Source: Siphonodentalium dalli (taxonomy: Eukaryota; Mollusca; Scaphopoda; Gadilida; Siphonodentaliidae). From it: a stretch of DNA of 64,000 nucleotides. The DNA is taken from the NCBI GenBank assembly GCA_032622095.1, contig CP136068.1, positions 153,723,151 through 153,787,150 on the forward strand, read 5' to 3'. The notes under the pieces were generated by a model, which saw nothing but the letters and a program-made list of their open reading frames with translations, was not told the DNA's origin and did not search any database. Positions 21,601 to 31,400 of the stretch are shown here, piece by piece (the stretch's first letter is position 1; the number at the start of each line of letters is the position of its first letter). The translations under genes were made by a program, and so were the position numbers.

Positions 21601-22333
21601 GTGGTATATTTACGATGTTCGGTGAGTGGTATATTTACGATGTTCGGTGAGTGGTATATTTACGATGTTCGGTGAGTGGTATATTTACGATGTTCGGTGA
21701 GTGGTATATTTACGATGTTCGGTGAGTGGTATATTTACGATGTTCGGTGAGTGGTATATTTACGATGTTCGGTGAGTGGTATATTTACGATGTTCGATGA
21801 GTGGTATATTTAGGATGTTCGATGAGTGGTATATTTACGATGTTCGGTGAGTGGTATATTTACGATGTTCGGTGAGTGGTATATTTACGATGTTCGGTGA
21901 GTGGTATATTTACGATGTTCGATGAGTGGTATATTTACGATGTTCGGTGAGTGGTATATTTACGATGTTCGGTGAGTGGTATATTTACGATGTTCGGTGA
22001 GTGGTATATTTACGATGTTCGGTGAGTGGTATATTTACGATGTTCGGTGAGTGGTATATTTACGATGTTCGGTGAGTGGTATATTTAGGATGTTCGATGA
22101 GTGGTATATTTACGATGTTCGGTGAGTGGTATATTTACGATGTTCGGTGAGTGGTATATTTACGATGTTCGGTGAGTGGTATATTTACGATGTTCGGTGA
22201 GTGGTATATTTAGGATGTTCGATGAGTGGTATATTTACGATGTTCGGTGAGTGGTATATTTACGATGTTCGGTGAGTGGTATATTTACGATGTTCGGTGA
22301 GTGGTATATTTACCATGTTCGGTGAGTGTTATT
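15612..22333. repeat. 25-bp satellite array, long allele (about 269 units)
   Basis: Same unit and same junction sequences as 8021-9292. The first unit starts at 15612 and the terminal ACCATG unit at 22312, exactly 268 periods apart, so 6.7 kb shows no net indel that is not a multiple of 25. The two dimorphic positions (ACG/AGG and GGTGAG/GATGAG) vary unit by unit. A rarer ATGATG unit near 15937, 17037, 18937, 19337, 19762 and 19937 usually sits in the same neighbourhood (an ACG-GGTGAG or AGG-GATGAG unit before it, ACG-GATGAG then ACG-GGTGAG after it), indicating block copying by unequal exchange. GATGAG units are commoner in the middle; the right end from about 21200 is mostly ACG-GGTGAG, like the short array. 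Confidence 0.97.
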
Positions 22334-22422
22334 CAATAGAAATGAGATAACGGTACTCTTTCGGTGCCGATCAAACTAATAAAGTATATATTTAAGCATC
22401 ACTATTGAGTAGTTATCCCATA

Positions 22423-22497
22423 GGAAATGTTCAGATAATAAGTTCAACAAACCACCGTATATAGGTCGTGTGTTGAACTTATTATCTAAACATTTCC
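22423..22497. repeat. Inverted repeat with 27-bp arms, copy 2
   Basis: Same as 9382-9456, arms 22423-22449 and 22471-22497. The empty TTAA target (22537-22540) of the foldback MITE lies 40 bp further on. Confidence 0.85.
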
Positions 22498-22776
22498 CTT
22501 ATAAAATAGGATTCATTTAGTATCGAAAGTGATAATTTAATGGCAATTTGGCGAAAGATCAACTATCCACGGTCATAACATGACTGATGTCAGAAATCGG
22601 TGCACGTGATTTTGCAACAAAGTGACAACCATTCATCCGAGTTATGCGTCGGCTTTTTTCTTTGATGTACCGATGTGACGTCACACAAATGAAGCAAAAA
22701 CAACTGTTCTAAAAGTATATCGTGTTTGGTTTTGAGTGTTATATTAAGCCGATGGCCATTTCGAATCGCCGAGACA

Positions 22777-23817
22777 AGCACCCGTGTTATTCAACCAGAT
22801 ATATTGGTCATAATGAAGTTGTAAACTAATGGATGTCACATAATGTCTCGGCGACTATTTGTCTAGGCGACACTTGGGTAATCCGACACTATGTCTATAG
22901 ACTGATTTTCTTTGTTGCAACTAGTCTCAATTAGCGCAGTAACTGAATTGCCATTAACGAGGAAAGTTTGGAGTAGACTGCATATTATTGTTTTATGGAA
23001 TTGCAACGCCAACATATTGTTGGTGCAAAATTTGTTTAAAGTCCACAAGCGTTCGTCATCTATTTTGATGCGTGCATGGGTGGTGTAACCGTGTAATTAA
23101 ATCCCTCGATTAACTGATTGTGTGTATATAAGTGTTCGTTTTCCAAATGACTTCATAACTTCACAATCATGATCAAAAGATCGCCAATGTGATGTCGGAA
23201 TATGACGTGAGAGACACAATATCATTCGTCCGTGGCATCGCCTACACCATTAACTTTGTGTGAAGTTCATAAGTGATTGGTTGTTGGATACAAAAACTGT
23301 TGTGTGTATTTAAAACATTATACAAACTCAAGATTACATGTTGGTACAGGTTGGGTTATGGGAATTTGAAGTGGTCGCCATGAAGCGCAGATTTGAACTT
23401 GTCCAGGTCTGTGGGAGTAGCAATAACAGGGTCAAGAGAATTCCATGCAAGTACGTGGGTAGAATGAGGTGCGGATGTATTTGGGTATATAACACCGTAA
23501 TGTTCCTATATAATCGCAGCAACTTTTCCAAATTACATTTGCCAACAGCGTGTTTTCAATATCTATAGTTATAAAGTGTGTCTTAATTTTGCCTCAATAA
23601 TAAGACATGTTGTCTTATAACTTAGCGACGTGAAGACCAGGTGTGACCGGTGGCAAACTGTAAAGTAACCTGCTGTCGTTGAAGACATTGTGTCGTAGAT
23701 GCGTAGTGTCAATAAGACGAGTTGTCATAAGACGAGGTGTCATACACCCGTAGGATTAACACACAGGAAACCAGGCTGCATTTCATGTCATTGTTCACAC
23801 CTTTGATCCGCGAAGGC
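22777..23817. other. Unique DNA, nothing recognised
   Basis: About 1 kb past the duplication boundary. Short frames near 23334-23568 overlap on both strands with no recognisable domain. Near 23620-23750 there are repeated GTCATAAGACGA / GTCAATAAGACGA words. No gene supported. Confidence 0.5.
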
Positions 23818-24302
23818 ATTCTTCTTATTCTTCTTGTTCATATGTTCCCCCGTTGATTTGTCGAGGCACTCCGGTTATGGATGAATTTTTACTTTGCAGT
23901 CCACAAGTCTTTATCCTTGAATAATAGGCCTAATAGAATCCTCACAATTGCCTGTACATCATAGAGTTAGATAGTCGAATGTCACATTGAGCTCACAGCG
24001 GGGACTGCGAGAGTTTGGAAGCCACTTTTCCTTTTGACCTTAAGGATCGCAAATCTTCTTGAGTGGATCTGATAGAGATACTCTCTTGAGTAGAGTTCAA
24101 TCAGGGCGGGAGTGTCTTCTGCCCAGTCGATAGTGTCATCAGGAATGTCTGGATGGGTGTGGTCTAGAAGCAGTTGTGTAAGGTTTGCCGGGTTATGGAG
24201 AAGTAGTGGAGAATAGATTTTGGGAAGTACTGATTGGAGTCTGATCCGCAGTTTGGAGCGCTCCTTTTCATAAGTAGGGCAGGTCGCAATGACGTGTTCT
24301 CA
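23818..24302 (-). mobile_element. Second LINE 3' fragment
   Basis: A minus-strand non-LTR retrotransposon tail. The coding remnant at 24299-23982 is followed by about 145 bp of 3' UTR and an end rich in AAGAAGAAT (complement of 23818-23838), a simple-repeat tail usual for LINEs. Upstream codons are stops, so the copy is 5'-truncated or interrupted near 24302. Confidence 0.7.
23982..24299 (-). CDS. LINE polymerase C-terminal remnant (105 residues)
   Basis: An open frame without a start codon, beginning EHVIATCPTYEKERSKLRIR and ending in TGA at 23984-23982. The E-H-V-x3-C-P-x-Y-x3-R pattern is the usual sequel to the Cys/His motif at the C-terminus of many LINE ORF2 proteins; the two preceding cysteines are lost with the truncation. 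The rest is helical and leucine-rich, with an acidic DIPDDTIDWAEDTPALIELY stretch, and closes with a basic KVKRKSG. Codons upstream are TGA and TAA. It differs from the fragment at 2983-3621, so a second LINE lineage is present. Not functional. Confidence 0.7.
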   Translation of the reverse strand, partial: EHVIATCPTYEKERSKLRIRLQSVLPKIYSPLLLHNPANLTQLLLDHTHPDIPDDTIDWAEDTPALIELYSREYLYQIHSRRFAILKVKRKSGFQTLAVPAVSSM

Positions 24303-24670
24303 TTAGTAATCGACACCAGAGAAGTTTAGTTGTTACATAATATAACATAATGAGCTTTAAGTAATAAACGTATATGCCTTTGGGAAGAAATAGATATTGT
24401 TTAAAATGTTAGTACATCCAACCAACTCCCTACATCCATGCATCGACTAATAACAATATTTTGCTTTAATTTCTATTATATAATTTTAGTCACTATTAAG
24501 TTTGACTTTGTACCTTAATTCAACGATGCCGGTTTATGTAGTCCAATCTCAGTATAGTCTATAATACACATCGTTTAAGGTCGAAGTTTTGTCTTAAGTA
24601 ATATAATATCAAAATGACCGCTTCTTCAAATCTAACTTCACAATGTCTTATTTATTGACACGATAAAGGA
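24303..24670. other. AT-rich unique DNA, nothing recognised
   Basis: 368 bp between the LINE fragment and the older MITE. No frame or repeat recognised. Confidence 0.5.
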
Positions 24671-24674
24671 TTAA

Positions 24675-25189
24675 AGGCACGGGCGACGTTCGTTGCATAA
24701 ATATTAATATTTGTTCAAATCGTCATCAACAGAAGGAATATTAAAATATATATAATTTTGTTCATATGCCAAACATAATCAGCGCGTAAATAGTATATTG
24801 TCGTCAAGACGTACGATGGTGTACGTAAACAAGAGCCTGTTCGTGCTACATAAGTTGTGCTTCTGTTTACATAACAGCGCAATTATATTGTTTAATCACA
24901 CATAAATGACAAACGCTCTTTATTATTTCCATATCAGGAACAAAAGTAACAAACAACGCTCTTTATGTTTACCATATCCGGATATAAACAAAAGTCAGAA
25001 AACGTAACGTTTTTTGCTTTTGTTTACATAACGAAGGGAAAAACATTGACAATAACATACTGTTTATGCCATATTTCTGATTGGTATAAGAACAAGGTCT
25101 GTCTATATTTTACTATTCTTTCTCTTTATGGCGGTTTTTGACGGAGGTGAATATTTTAACAGCATACCCACCGCCAAAGCCACCCATCT
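24675..25189 (+). mobile_element. Foldback MITE family 1, copy D (old, diverged)
   Basis: A 515-bp element between TTAA at 24671-24674 and 25190-25193. It aligns along its length with the copies at 212, 6475 and 9500 (AAACGCTCTTTATT, GTTTACATAAC, ACATACTGTTTATGC) but with many substitutions and small indels. The left end is AGGCACGGGCGACG. The family has therefore been active over a long period, with copies A and B the youngest. Confidence 0.85.
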
Positions 25190-26752
25190 TTAATAGAATC
25201 ATTTGGAACAATAAGGCAATAAGGAGGCAATAAAGATCTCTCATCTCTCTCTCTCTCTCTCTACCGAAAAGAACGGGGGCGATTTGTTTGCTTCGTTGTT
25301 CTGTTGTGTTGTCCCTTTTTGAAACTAAAGTTATTTTTAGCGAACTATATATCACATAAAAATCTGACATATACATGTATATATAAACTATATTAACATA
25401 CCTTTGAAGAGACATGTATTCGTTGTAATCCTGTCGATATTGAAGTTTTCGTGACTTTTGTTACACATAAATCACAACTTAAACATCGCTCTTCGTTAGT
25501 TCTCGGCTTCCGACATGGTCAAAATATCACTATTGATTTACAGTTCAATCTGGCTCCAAATTTTGTAAGTAACAACTATCACTATAACAAGATGCAACGC
25601 ACAATTAGGCATCTTTAAACAACGTTTTAAAATGAGCGTAAATGCACCATCGTGAAAATCTTTTGTTTAGGAAGGGGTTGGCCTTGGACTTCGTTTGCCG
25701 TAACGCGATTGGTCAGTTACCGCTGTCTGTCAATAATCTGAGAAACCACAAAACTAAAATTAGAGGATCCCACTCATACCCCCATTAATAGAAGGCTATT
25801 GTTATCAGTTTTTTTTGTAAATTCCTTCACAGTGTGTTTAGCCGTGTATATTTAAGTGGGAAATTAAGGGAATATGGATATATGTATATATTAGTTGTAT
25901 GAGCTGAAATATGCTATTTCATCACAAATATGCTATTTCATCACGCCAGTTCTGTCTCACAGGCAAATTTGGCTAAGTTCATACAATGGAATACACATTT
26001 TTTAAAGAATATTTTTGTCTTCTCAATCATAGATGCATAAAGAAATCATTGTTTGTGCACAATACAGAGAAGAAATTACTAAACAACAAGAAATCCTTTC
26101 ATTTTTCTTTAGTTTTTAAAATACAAGAACAAAATGGATTTCAGCTTATTTTGAGAAATTGAGGCTCTGAAATTACATAAATTCAAAATTTGGGAGACAC
26201 ATAACTCGAAAAATACTCAACGTATCTGGAATGGTTTTCTGTTCTGTAATCTAAAACATGGATGTACAAATGGAAGGCCTTGTGAAATAAGTTTTATTTA
26301 TAAACATTCTTGAACAGCCATAAAACAAGTATTTTACCAAATTTTGACAAATCTATTTCACAAAATTAATTTCCTTGTGATTTTTATTATGTTGTGAATT
26401 AGTTTGAGGTGAAACCATAAATGAACTGGACTAAAGTGATAATCGACTCCTATATGACACAATATACTGATATAATTATGCAGTAAATACTTCAGTATAC
26501 ATTGTTTATTGTAATTTCTGGGTCAATATTGATGATATATTTTATTTTAAAAGGCATGAGCAAAAACAATTCATCTTGCGAAAAAAAAAATCACTGATTT
26601 ATTTAGCAGATAATGGCCCACCAGAACCGCCTACGTGTCTTGGACTGTTTTCCGCCTCCCCTGGTATATATGTTCTTTCGTCTGGTTTTGACTCAATAAA
26701 TTGCGAATAATTTGTCAAACGTACCGTGGATCTTCAAGTTACAGAACAGAAA
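25190..26752. other. AT-rich unique DNA with minor simple repeats
   Basis: No supported gene. It contains a CT microsatellite at 25244-25262 and two adjacent copies of a 19-bp AAATATGCTATTTCATCAC unit at 25908-25945. GATTGGTCAG near 25708 resembles an inverted CCAAT box, but nothing nearby supports a promoter. Confidence 0.5.
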
Positions 26753-26974
26753 GATATAGATCACATAGGCTTATATGGGACTGAAATAAGATATAGATCA
26801 CATAGGCTTATATGGGACTGAAATAAGATATAGATCACATAGGCTTATATGGGACTGAAATAAGATATAGATCACATAGGCTTATATGGGACTGAAATAA
26901 GATATAGATCACATAGGCTTATATGGGACTGAAATAAGATATAGATCACATAGGCTTATATGGGACTGAAATAA
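26753..26974. repeat. 37-bp tandem repeat, 6 units
   Basis: Six identical-looking units of 37 bp beginning GATATAGATCACATAGGCTT and ending GACTGAAATAA. Immediately after the last unit the sequence continues GCCCATGGTGAACTTAT; a similar CTGAAATAAGCCCACAGTGAA stands near 27506. The array therefore grew from within a dispersed repeat. Confidence 0.95.
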
Positions 26975-27550
26975 GCCCATGGTGAACTTATACGAACAGA
27001 TCTCGTGCCAATATAGGTTATTATATATTATCCATTCCTTAACTAACACTATTTCTGATTGGGCAAAAGCCGTCACATGTAATCCGGGAAAAAGTCACAT
27101 TGGACTCCGTGACGTCACGAAGTAACTTTATCGCCAAATCAATCGCTGAAATTTTGATGTGCGCGCAATACTCTGGTGGGCTTAGCAGACGGTTTACTTT
27201 TGCGTTGAATTTTTTTTCACTTCCGTTTCTATTCCAAATCATGCTTTCTAATGACCAAATACATGCTTTTATAGAGAATGAAGTGCGGAAAAATATCAAA
27301 AATAAGCTCAAAAGTGTTATTCCAAAAATTAGGATAAACATACATGTACAGTATGTGTTTTCTTGTGCTCGTCCAGGTTGTGGTGAAAAGTAATATTGGA
27401 CTCCACACTGCGTGTCTCGTCCAATATGACTTCACCACAACCTGGACTCGTACAAGGAAAACAAAATTGAATACTAACTTTATATTATTGGACTTAATTG
27501 GTTCTGAAATAAGCCCACAGTGAACTCATTCCAACATATATCGCGAAAAT
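26975..27550. other. Dispersed-repeat relic with inverted repeat
   Basis: The words GGACTTA, CTGAAATAAGCCCA and ATTGGACTCC recur. Overlapping frames on both strands at 27039-27393 have no recognisable domain and are not called. An inverted repeat lies at 27371-27447. Confidence 0.5.
27371..27447. repeat. Inverted repeat with about 30-bp arms
   Basis: Left arm 27371-27401 (GTCCAGGTTGTGGTGAAAAG onward), right arm 27419-27447, complementary with a two-base gap and one mismatch. The loop is 17 bases. It could form a strong hairpin in RNA or DNA. Confidence 0.85.
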
Positions 27551-27670
27551 AGGTTCACATTGGACCTATATATTCACATACATGTAGGTTCACATTGGAC
27601 CTATATATTCACATACATGTAGGTTCACATTGGACCTATATATTCACATACATGTAGGTTCACATTGGAC
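27551..27670. repeat. 35-bp tandem repeat, 3.4 units
   Basis: Units start at 27551, 27586 and 27621, with a partial unit from 27656. Each begins AGGTTCACATTGGACC and ends ACATACATGT. Unrelated in sequence to the 35-bp repeat at the left edge of the window. Confidence 0.95.
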
Positions 27671-27848
27671 TGATCTTATTCTCAAATAAGGCCATAGTAA
27701 CTTATACCAGTTATTCCGTTGAATGGGGCGGGCCGCAGTTAAAACACATTATAAAAGTCGTGAATCTGGGAAATCCTGTCGACGAAATGTGTTGATTAAA
27801 TAATGCCATGGGTTTATTTCGTATGGAAATAGTCCCATATTGGACTGT
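27671..27848. other. Satellite-like progenitor segment
   Basis: At about 27701-27717 CTTATACCAGTTATTCC is identical to one variant of the large satellite monomer. The following GTTGAATGG resembles the CCGTTGAACAGG variant seen near 37226 and 39100. Single copy here. Confidence 0.6.
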
Positions 27849-27852
27849 TTAA

Positions 27853-28325
27853 CCCTTTCAGTGCCAGGTCCGATTTTTGTATCAACCCATATACCCTGTG
27901 CCAATGCATTCTCTTATATATGCGAGTCGACCATAGGTCGCCTCGCATATATAAGAGAATGCATTGGCCTAACAATTTTTCATCATTAGTTATTATTTTT
28001 TACAATTTTAATAATGTTTTCTTATATTCTTTTGCAGACATATTTTGTAGGTTTAGTGCCAGGGTATCTTACGTTTTTCATGGGCATCAAAATTATTACT
28101 ATGAATACTTGGTGATAGTTGTGAGTTATAACATGCCCCTAAGGTTTTATCCAGTCTGTTTTTAAATTCGCTATAGCGTGCTTAAGCATACCCAAAAAAA
28201 AATTCAACCCAAAATAATCTTTAAAAAAAAATAAATATATATATTTATTTTTTTATATTTTTTTAGGGCCGATTTTACAGACCGTAAATTAGGGCCGATG
28301 AGATCGGCCCCTGGCACTGAAAGGG
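27853..28325. mobile_element. TTAA MITE family 3 carrying the shared hairpin
   Basis: A 473-bp element between TTAA at 27849-27852 and 28326-28329, with inverted ends CCCTTTCAGTGCCAGG and CCTGGCACTGAAAGGG. CCCTTT plus TTAA is piggyBac-like. The interior is AT-rich, ending with a second inner inverted pair (AGGGCCGAT words near 28264, 28291). It carries one copy of the 67-bp hairpin at 27901-27967, preceded by CCCTGTG exactly as in family 2, although the ends and the rest of the element differ. Confidence 0.88.
27901..27967. repeat. 67-bp hairpin in a different element
   Basis: Identical in structure and sequence to the hairpin at 1380-1446, including the asymmetric centre. The shared stretch includes the CCCTGTG before it and GGC after it. 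Past that point only weak AT-rich resemblance to family 2 remains. Confidence 0.95.
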
Positions 28326-28427
28326 TTAAATGTTAGGTTCATATGGAGATTAATTCAGATTCAAATAATGCCGATATGGGCTTATTTGTGTTTATGAAAT
28401 AAGTTCAATATGAGCTTATCTTTAGGA

Positions 28428-31400
28428 GAACAGGCTGACTTATACCCGTTATTCAGAACAGGCTGACTTATACCCGTTATTCAGAACAGGCTGACTTACA
28501 CCCGTTATTCAGAACAGGCTGACTTACACCCGTTATTCAGAACAGGCTGACTTACACCCGTTATTCAGAACAGGCTGACTTAATTACACCCGTTATTCCA
28601 CTGAACAGGCTGACTTACACCCGTTATTCCACTGAACAGACTGACTTACACCCGTTATTCCACTGAACAGACTGACTTACACCCGTTATTCCACTGAACA
28701 GGCTGACTTATACCCGTTATTCCACTGAACAGGCTGACTTATACCCGTTATTCCACTGAACAGGCTGACTTATACCCGTTATTCCACTGAACAGGCTGAC
28801 TTACACCCGTTATTCCACTGAACAGGCTGACGTACACCCGTTATTCCACTGAACAGGCTGACTTATACCCGTTATTCCACTGAACAGACTGACTTACACC
28901 CGTTATTCCACTGAACAGGCTGACTTATACCCGTTATTCCACTGAACAGGCTGACTTATACCCGTTATTCCACTGAACAGGCTGACTTATACCCGTTATT
29001 CCACTGAACAGGCTGACTTACACCCGTTATTCCACTGAACAGGCTGACTTACACCCGTTATTCCTCTGAACAGGCTGACTTATACCCGTTATTCCACTGA
29101 ACAGGCTGACTTATACCCGTTATTCCACTGAACAGGCTGACTTATACCCGTTATTCCACTGAACAGGCTGACTTATACCCGTTATTCCACTGAACAGACT
29201 GACTTACACCCGTTATTCCACTGAACAGGCTGACTTACACCCGTTATTCCACTGAACAGACTGACTTACACCCGTTATTCCACTGAACAGACTGACTTAC
29301 ACCCGTTATTCCACTGAACAGACTGACTTACACCCGTTATTCCACTGAACAGGCTGACTTATACCCGTTATTCCACTGAACAGGCTGACTTACACCCGTT
29401 ATTCCACTGAACAGGCTGACTTACACCCGTTATTCCACTGAACAGGCTGACTTATACCCGTTATTCCACTGAACAGGCTGACTTATACCCGTTATTCCAC
29501 TGAACAGGCTGACTTACACCCGTTATTCCACTGAACAGGCTGACTTACACCCGTTATTCCACTGAACAGGCTGACTTATACCCGTTATTCCACTGAACAG
29601 GCTGACTTATACCCGTTATTCCACTGAACAGGCTGACTTACACCCGTTATTCCACTGAACAGGCTGACTTACACCCGTTATTCCACTGAACAGGCTGACT
29701 TATACCCGTTATTCCACTGAACAGGCTGACTTATACCCGTTATTCCACTGAACAGGCTGACTTATATCCGTTATTCCACTGAACAGGCTGACTTACACCC
29801 GTTATTCCACTGAACAGGCTGACTTACACCCGTTATTCCACTGAACAGGCTGACTTATACCCGTTATTCCACTGAACAGGCTGACTTATACCCGTTATTC
29901 CACTGAACAGGCTGACTTATACCCGTTATTCCACTGAACAGACTGACTTACACCCGTTATTCCACTGAACAGGCTGACTTACACCCGTTATTCCACTGAA
30001 CAGGCTGACTTACACCCGTTATTCTACTGAACAGGCTGACTTACACCCGTTATTCCACTGAACAGGCTGACTTATACCCGTTATTCCACTGAACAGGCTG
30101 ACATACACCCGTTATTCCACTGAACAGGCTGACTTATACCCGTTATTCCACTGAACAGGCTGACTTACACCCGTTATTCCACTGAACAGGCTGACTTACA
30201 CCCGTTATTCCACTGAACAGGCTGACTTACACCCGTTATTCCACTGAACAGGCTGACTTACACCCGTTATTCCACTGAACAGGCTGACTTATACCCGTTA
30301 TTCCACTGAACAGGCTGACTTACACCCGTTATTCCACTGAACAGGCTGACTTATACCCGTTATTCCACTGAACAGGCTGACTTACACCCGTTATTCCACT
30401 GAACAGGCTGACTTATACCCGTTATTCCACTGAACAGGCTGACTTATACCCGTTATTCCACTGAACAGGCTGACTTACTCCCGTTATTCCACTGAACAGG
30501 CTGACTTATACCCGTTATTCTGAACAGGCTGACTTACACCCGTTATTCCACTGAACAGGCTGACTTATACCCGTTATTCCACTGAACAGGCTGACTTACA
30601 CCCGTTATTCCACTGAACAGGCTGACTTACACCCGTTATTCCACTGAACAGGCTGACTTACACCCGTTATTCTGAACAGGCTGACTTATACCCGTTATTC
30701 CACTGAACAGGCTGACTTATACCCGTTATTCCACTGAACAGGCTGACTTATACCCGTTATTCTGAACAGGCTGACTTATACCCGTTATTCCACTGAACAG
30801 GCTGACTTATACCCGTTATTCCACTGAACAGGCTGACTTACACCCGTTATTCCACTGAACAGGCTGACTTATACCCGTTATTCCACTGAACAGGCTGACT
30901 TATACCCGTTATTCTGAACAGGCTGACTTATACCCGTTATTCCACTGAACAGGCTGACTTATACCCGTTATTCCACTGAACAGGCTGACTTACACCCGTT
31001 ATTCCACTGAACAGGCTGACTTATACCCGTTATTCCACTGAACAGGCTGACTTATACCCGTTATTCCACTGAACAGGCTGACTTATACCCGTTATTCTGA
31101 ACAGGCTGACTTATACCCGTTATTCCACTGAACAGACTGACTTACACCCGTTATTCTGAACAGGCTGACTTACACCCGTTATTCCACTGAACAGACTGAC
31201 TTACACCCGTTATTCTGAACAGGCTGACTTACACCCGTTATTCCACAGAACAGACTGACTTACACCCGTTATTCCACTGAACAGGCTGACTTACACCCGT
31301 TATTCCACTGAACAGGCTGACTTACACCCGTTATTCTGAACAGGCTGACTTACACCCGTTATTCCACTGAACAGACTGACTTACACCCGTTATTCCACTG

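Larger units (their letters stand above)
10247..22776 (+). repeat. Segmental duplication, copy 2 (about 12.5 kb)
   Basis: Direct copy of 1249-10232. It is longer chiefly because its 25-bp satellite has 269 units against 51. It keeps the 147-bp coding segment lost in copy 1, lacks four insertions present there, and has one insertion of its own (11356-11509). It ends after GAATCGCCGAGACAA, where the sequence becomes unique. Confidence 0.93.

Noticed and set aside
23334-23568. Overlapping 65- and 76-residue frames
   Set aside because: Both strands are open over the same bases with no family resemblance I can defend.
25700-25720. Possible CCAAT-type promoter element (GATTGGTCAG)
   Set aside because: No TATA box, transcript start or downstream coding sequence supports it.
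27039-27438. Overlapping frames of about 70-100 residues on both strands
   Set aside because: They overlap each other antisense, run into the inverted repeat at 27371, and show no recognisable motif.
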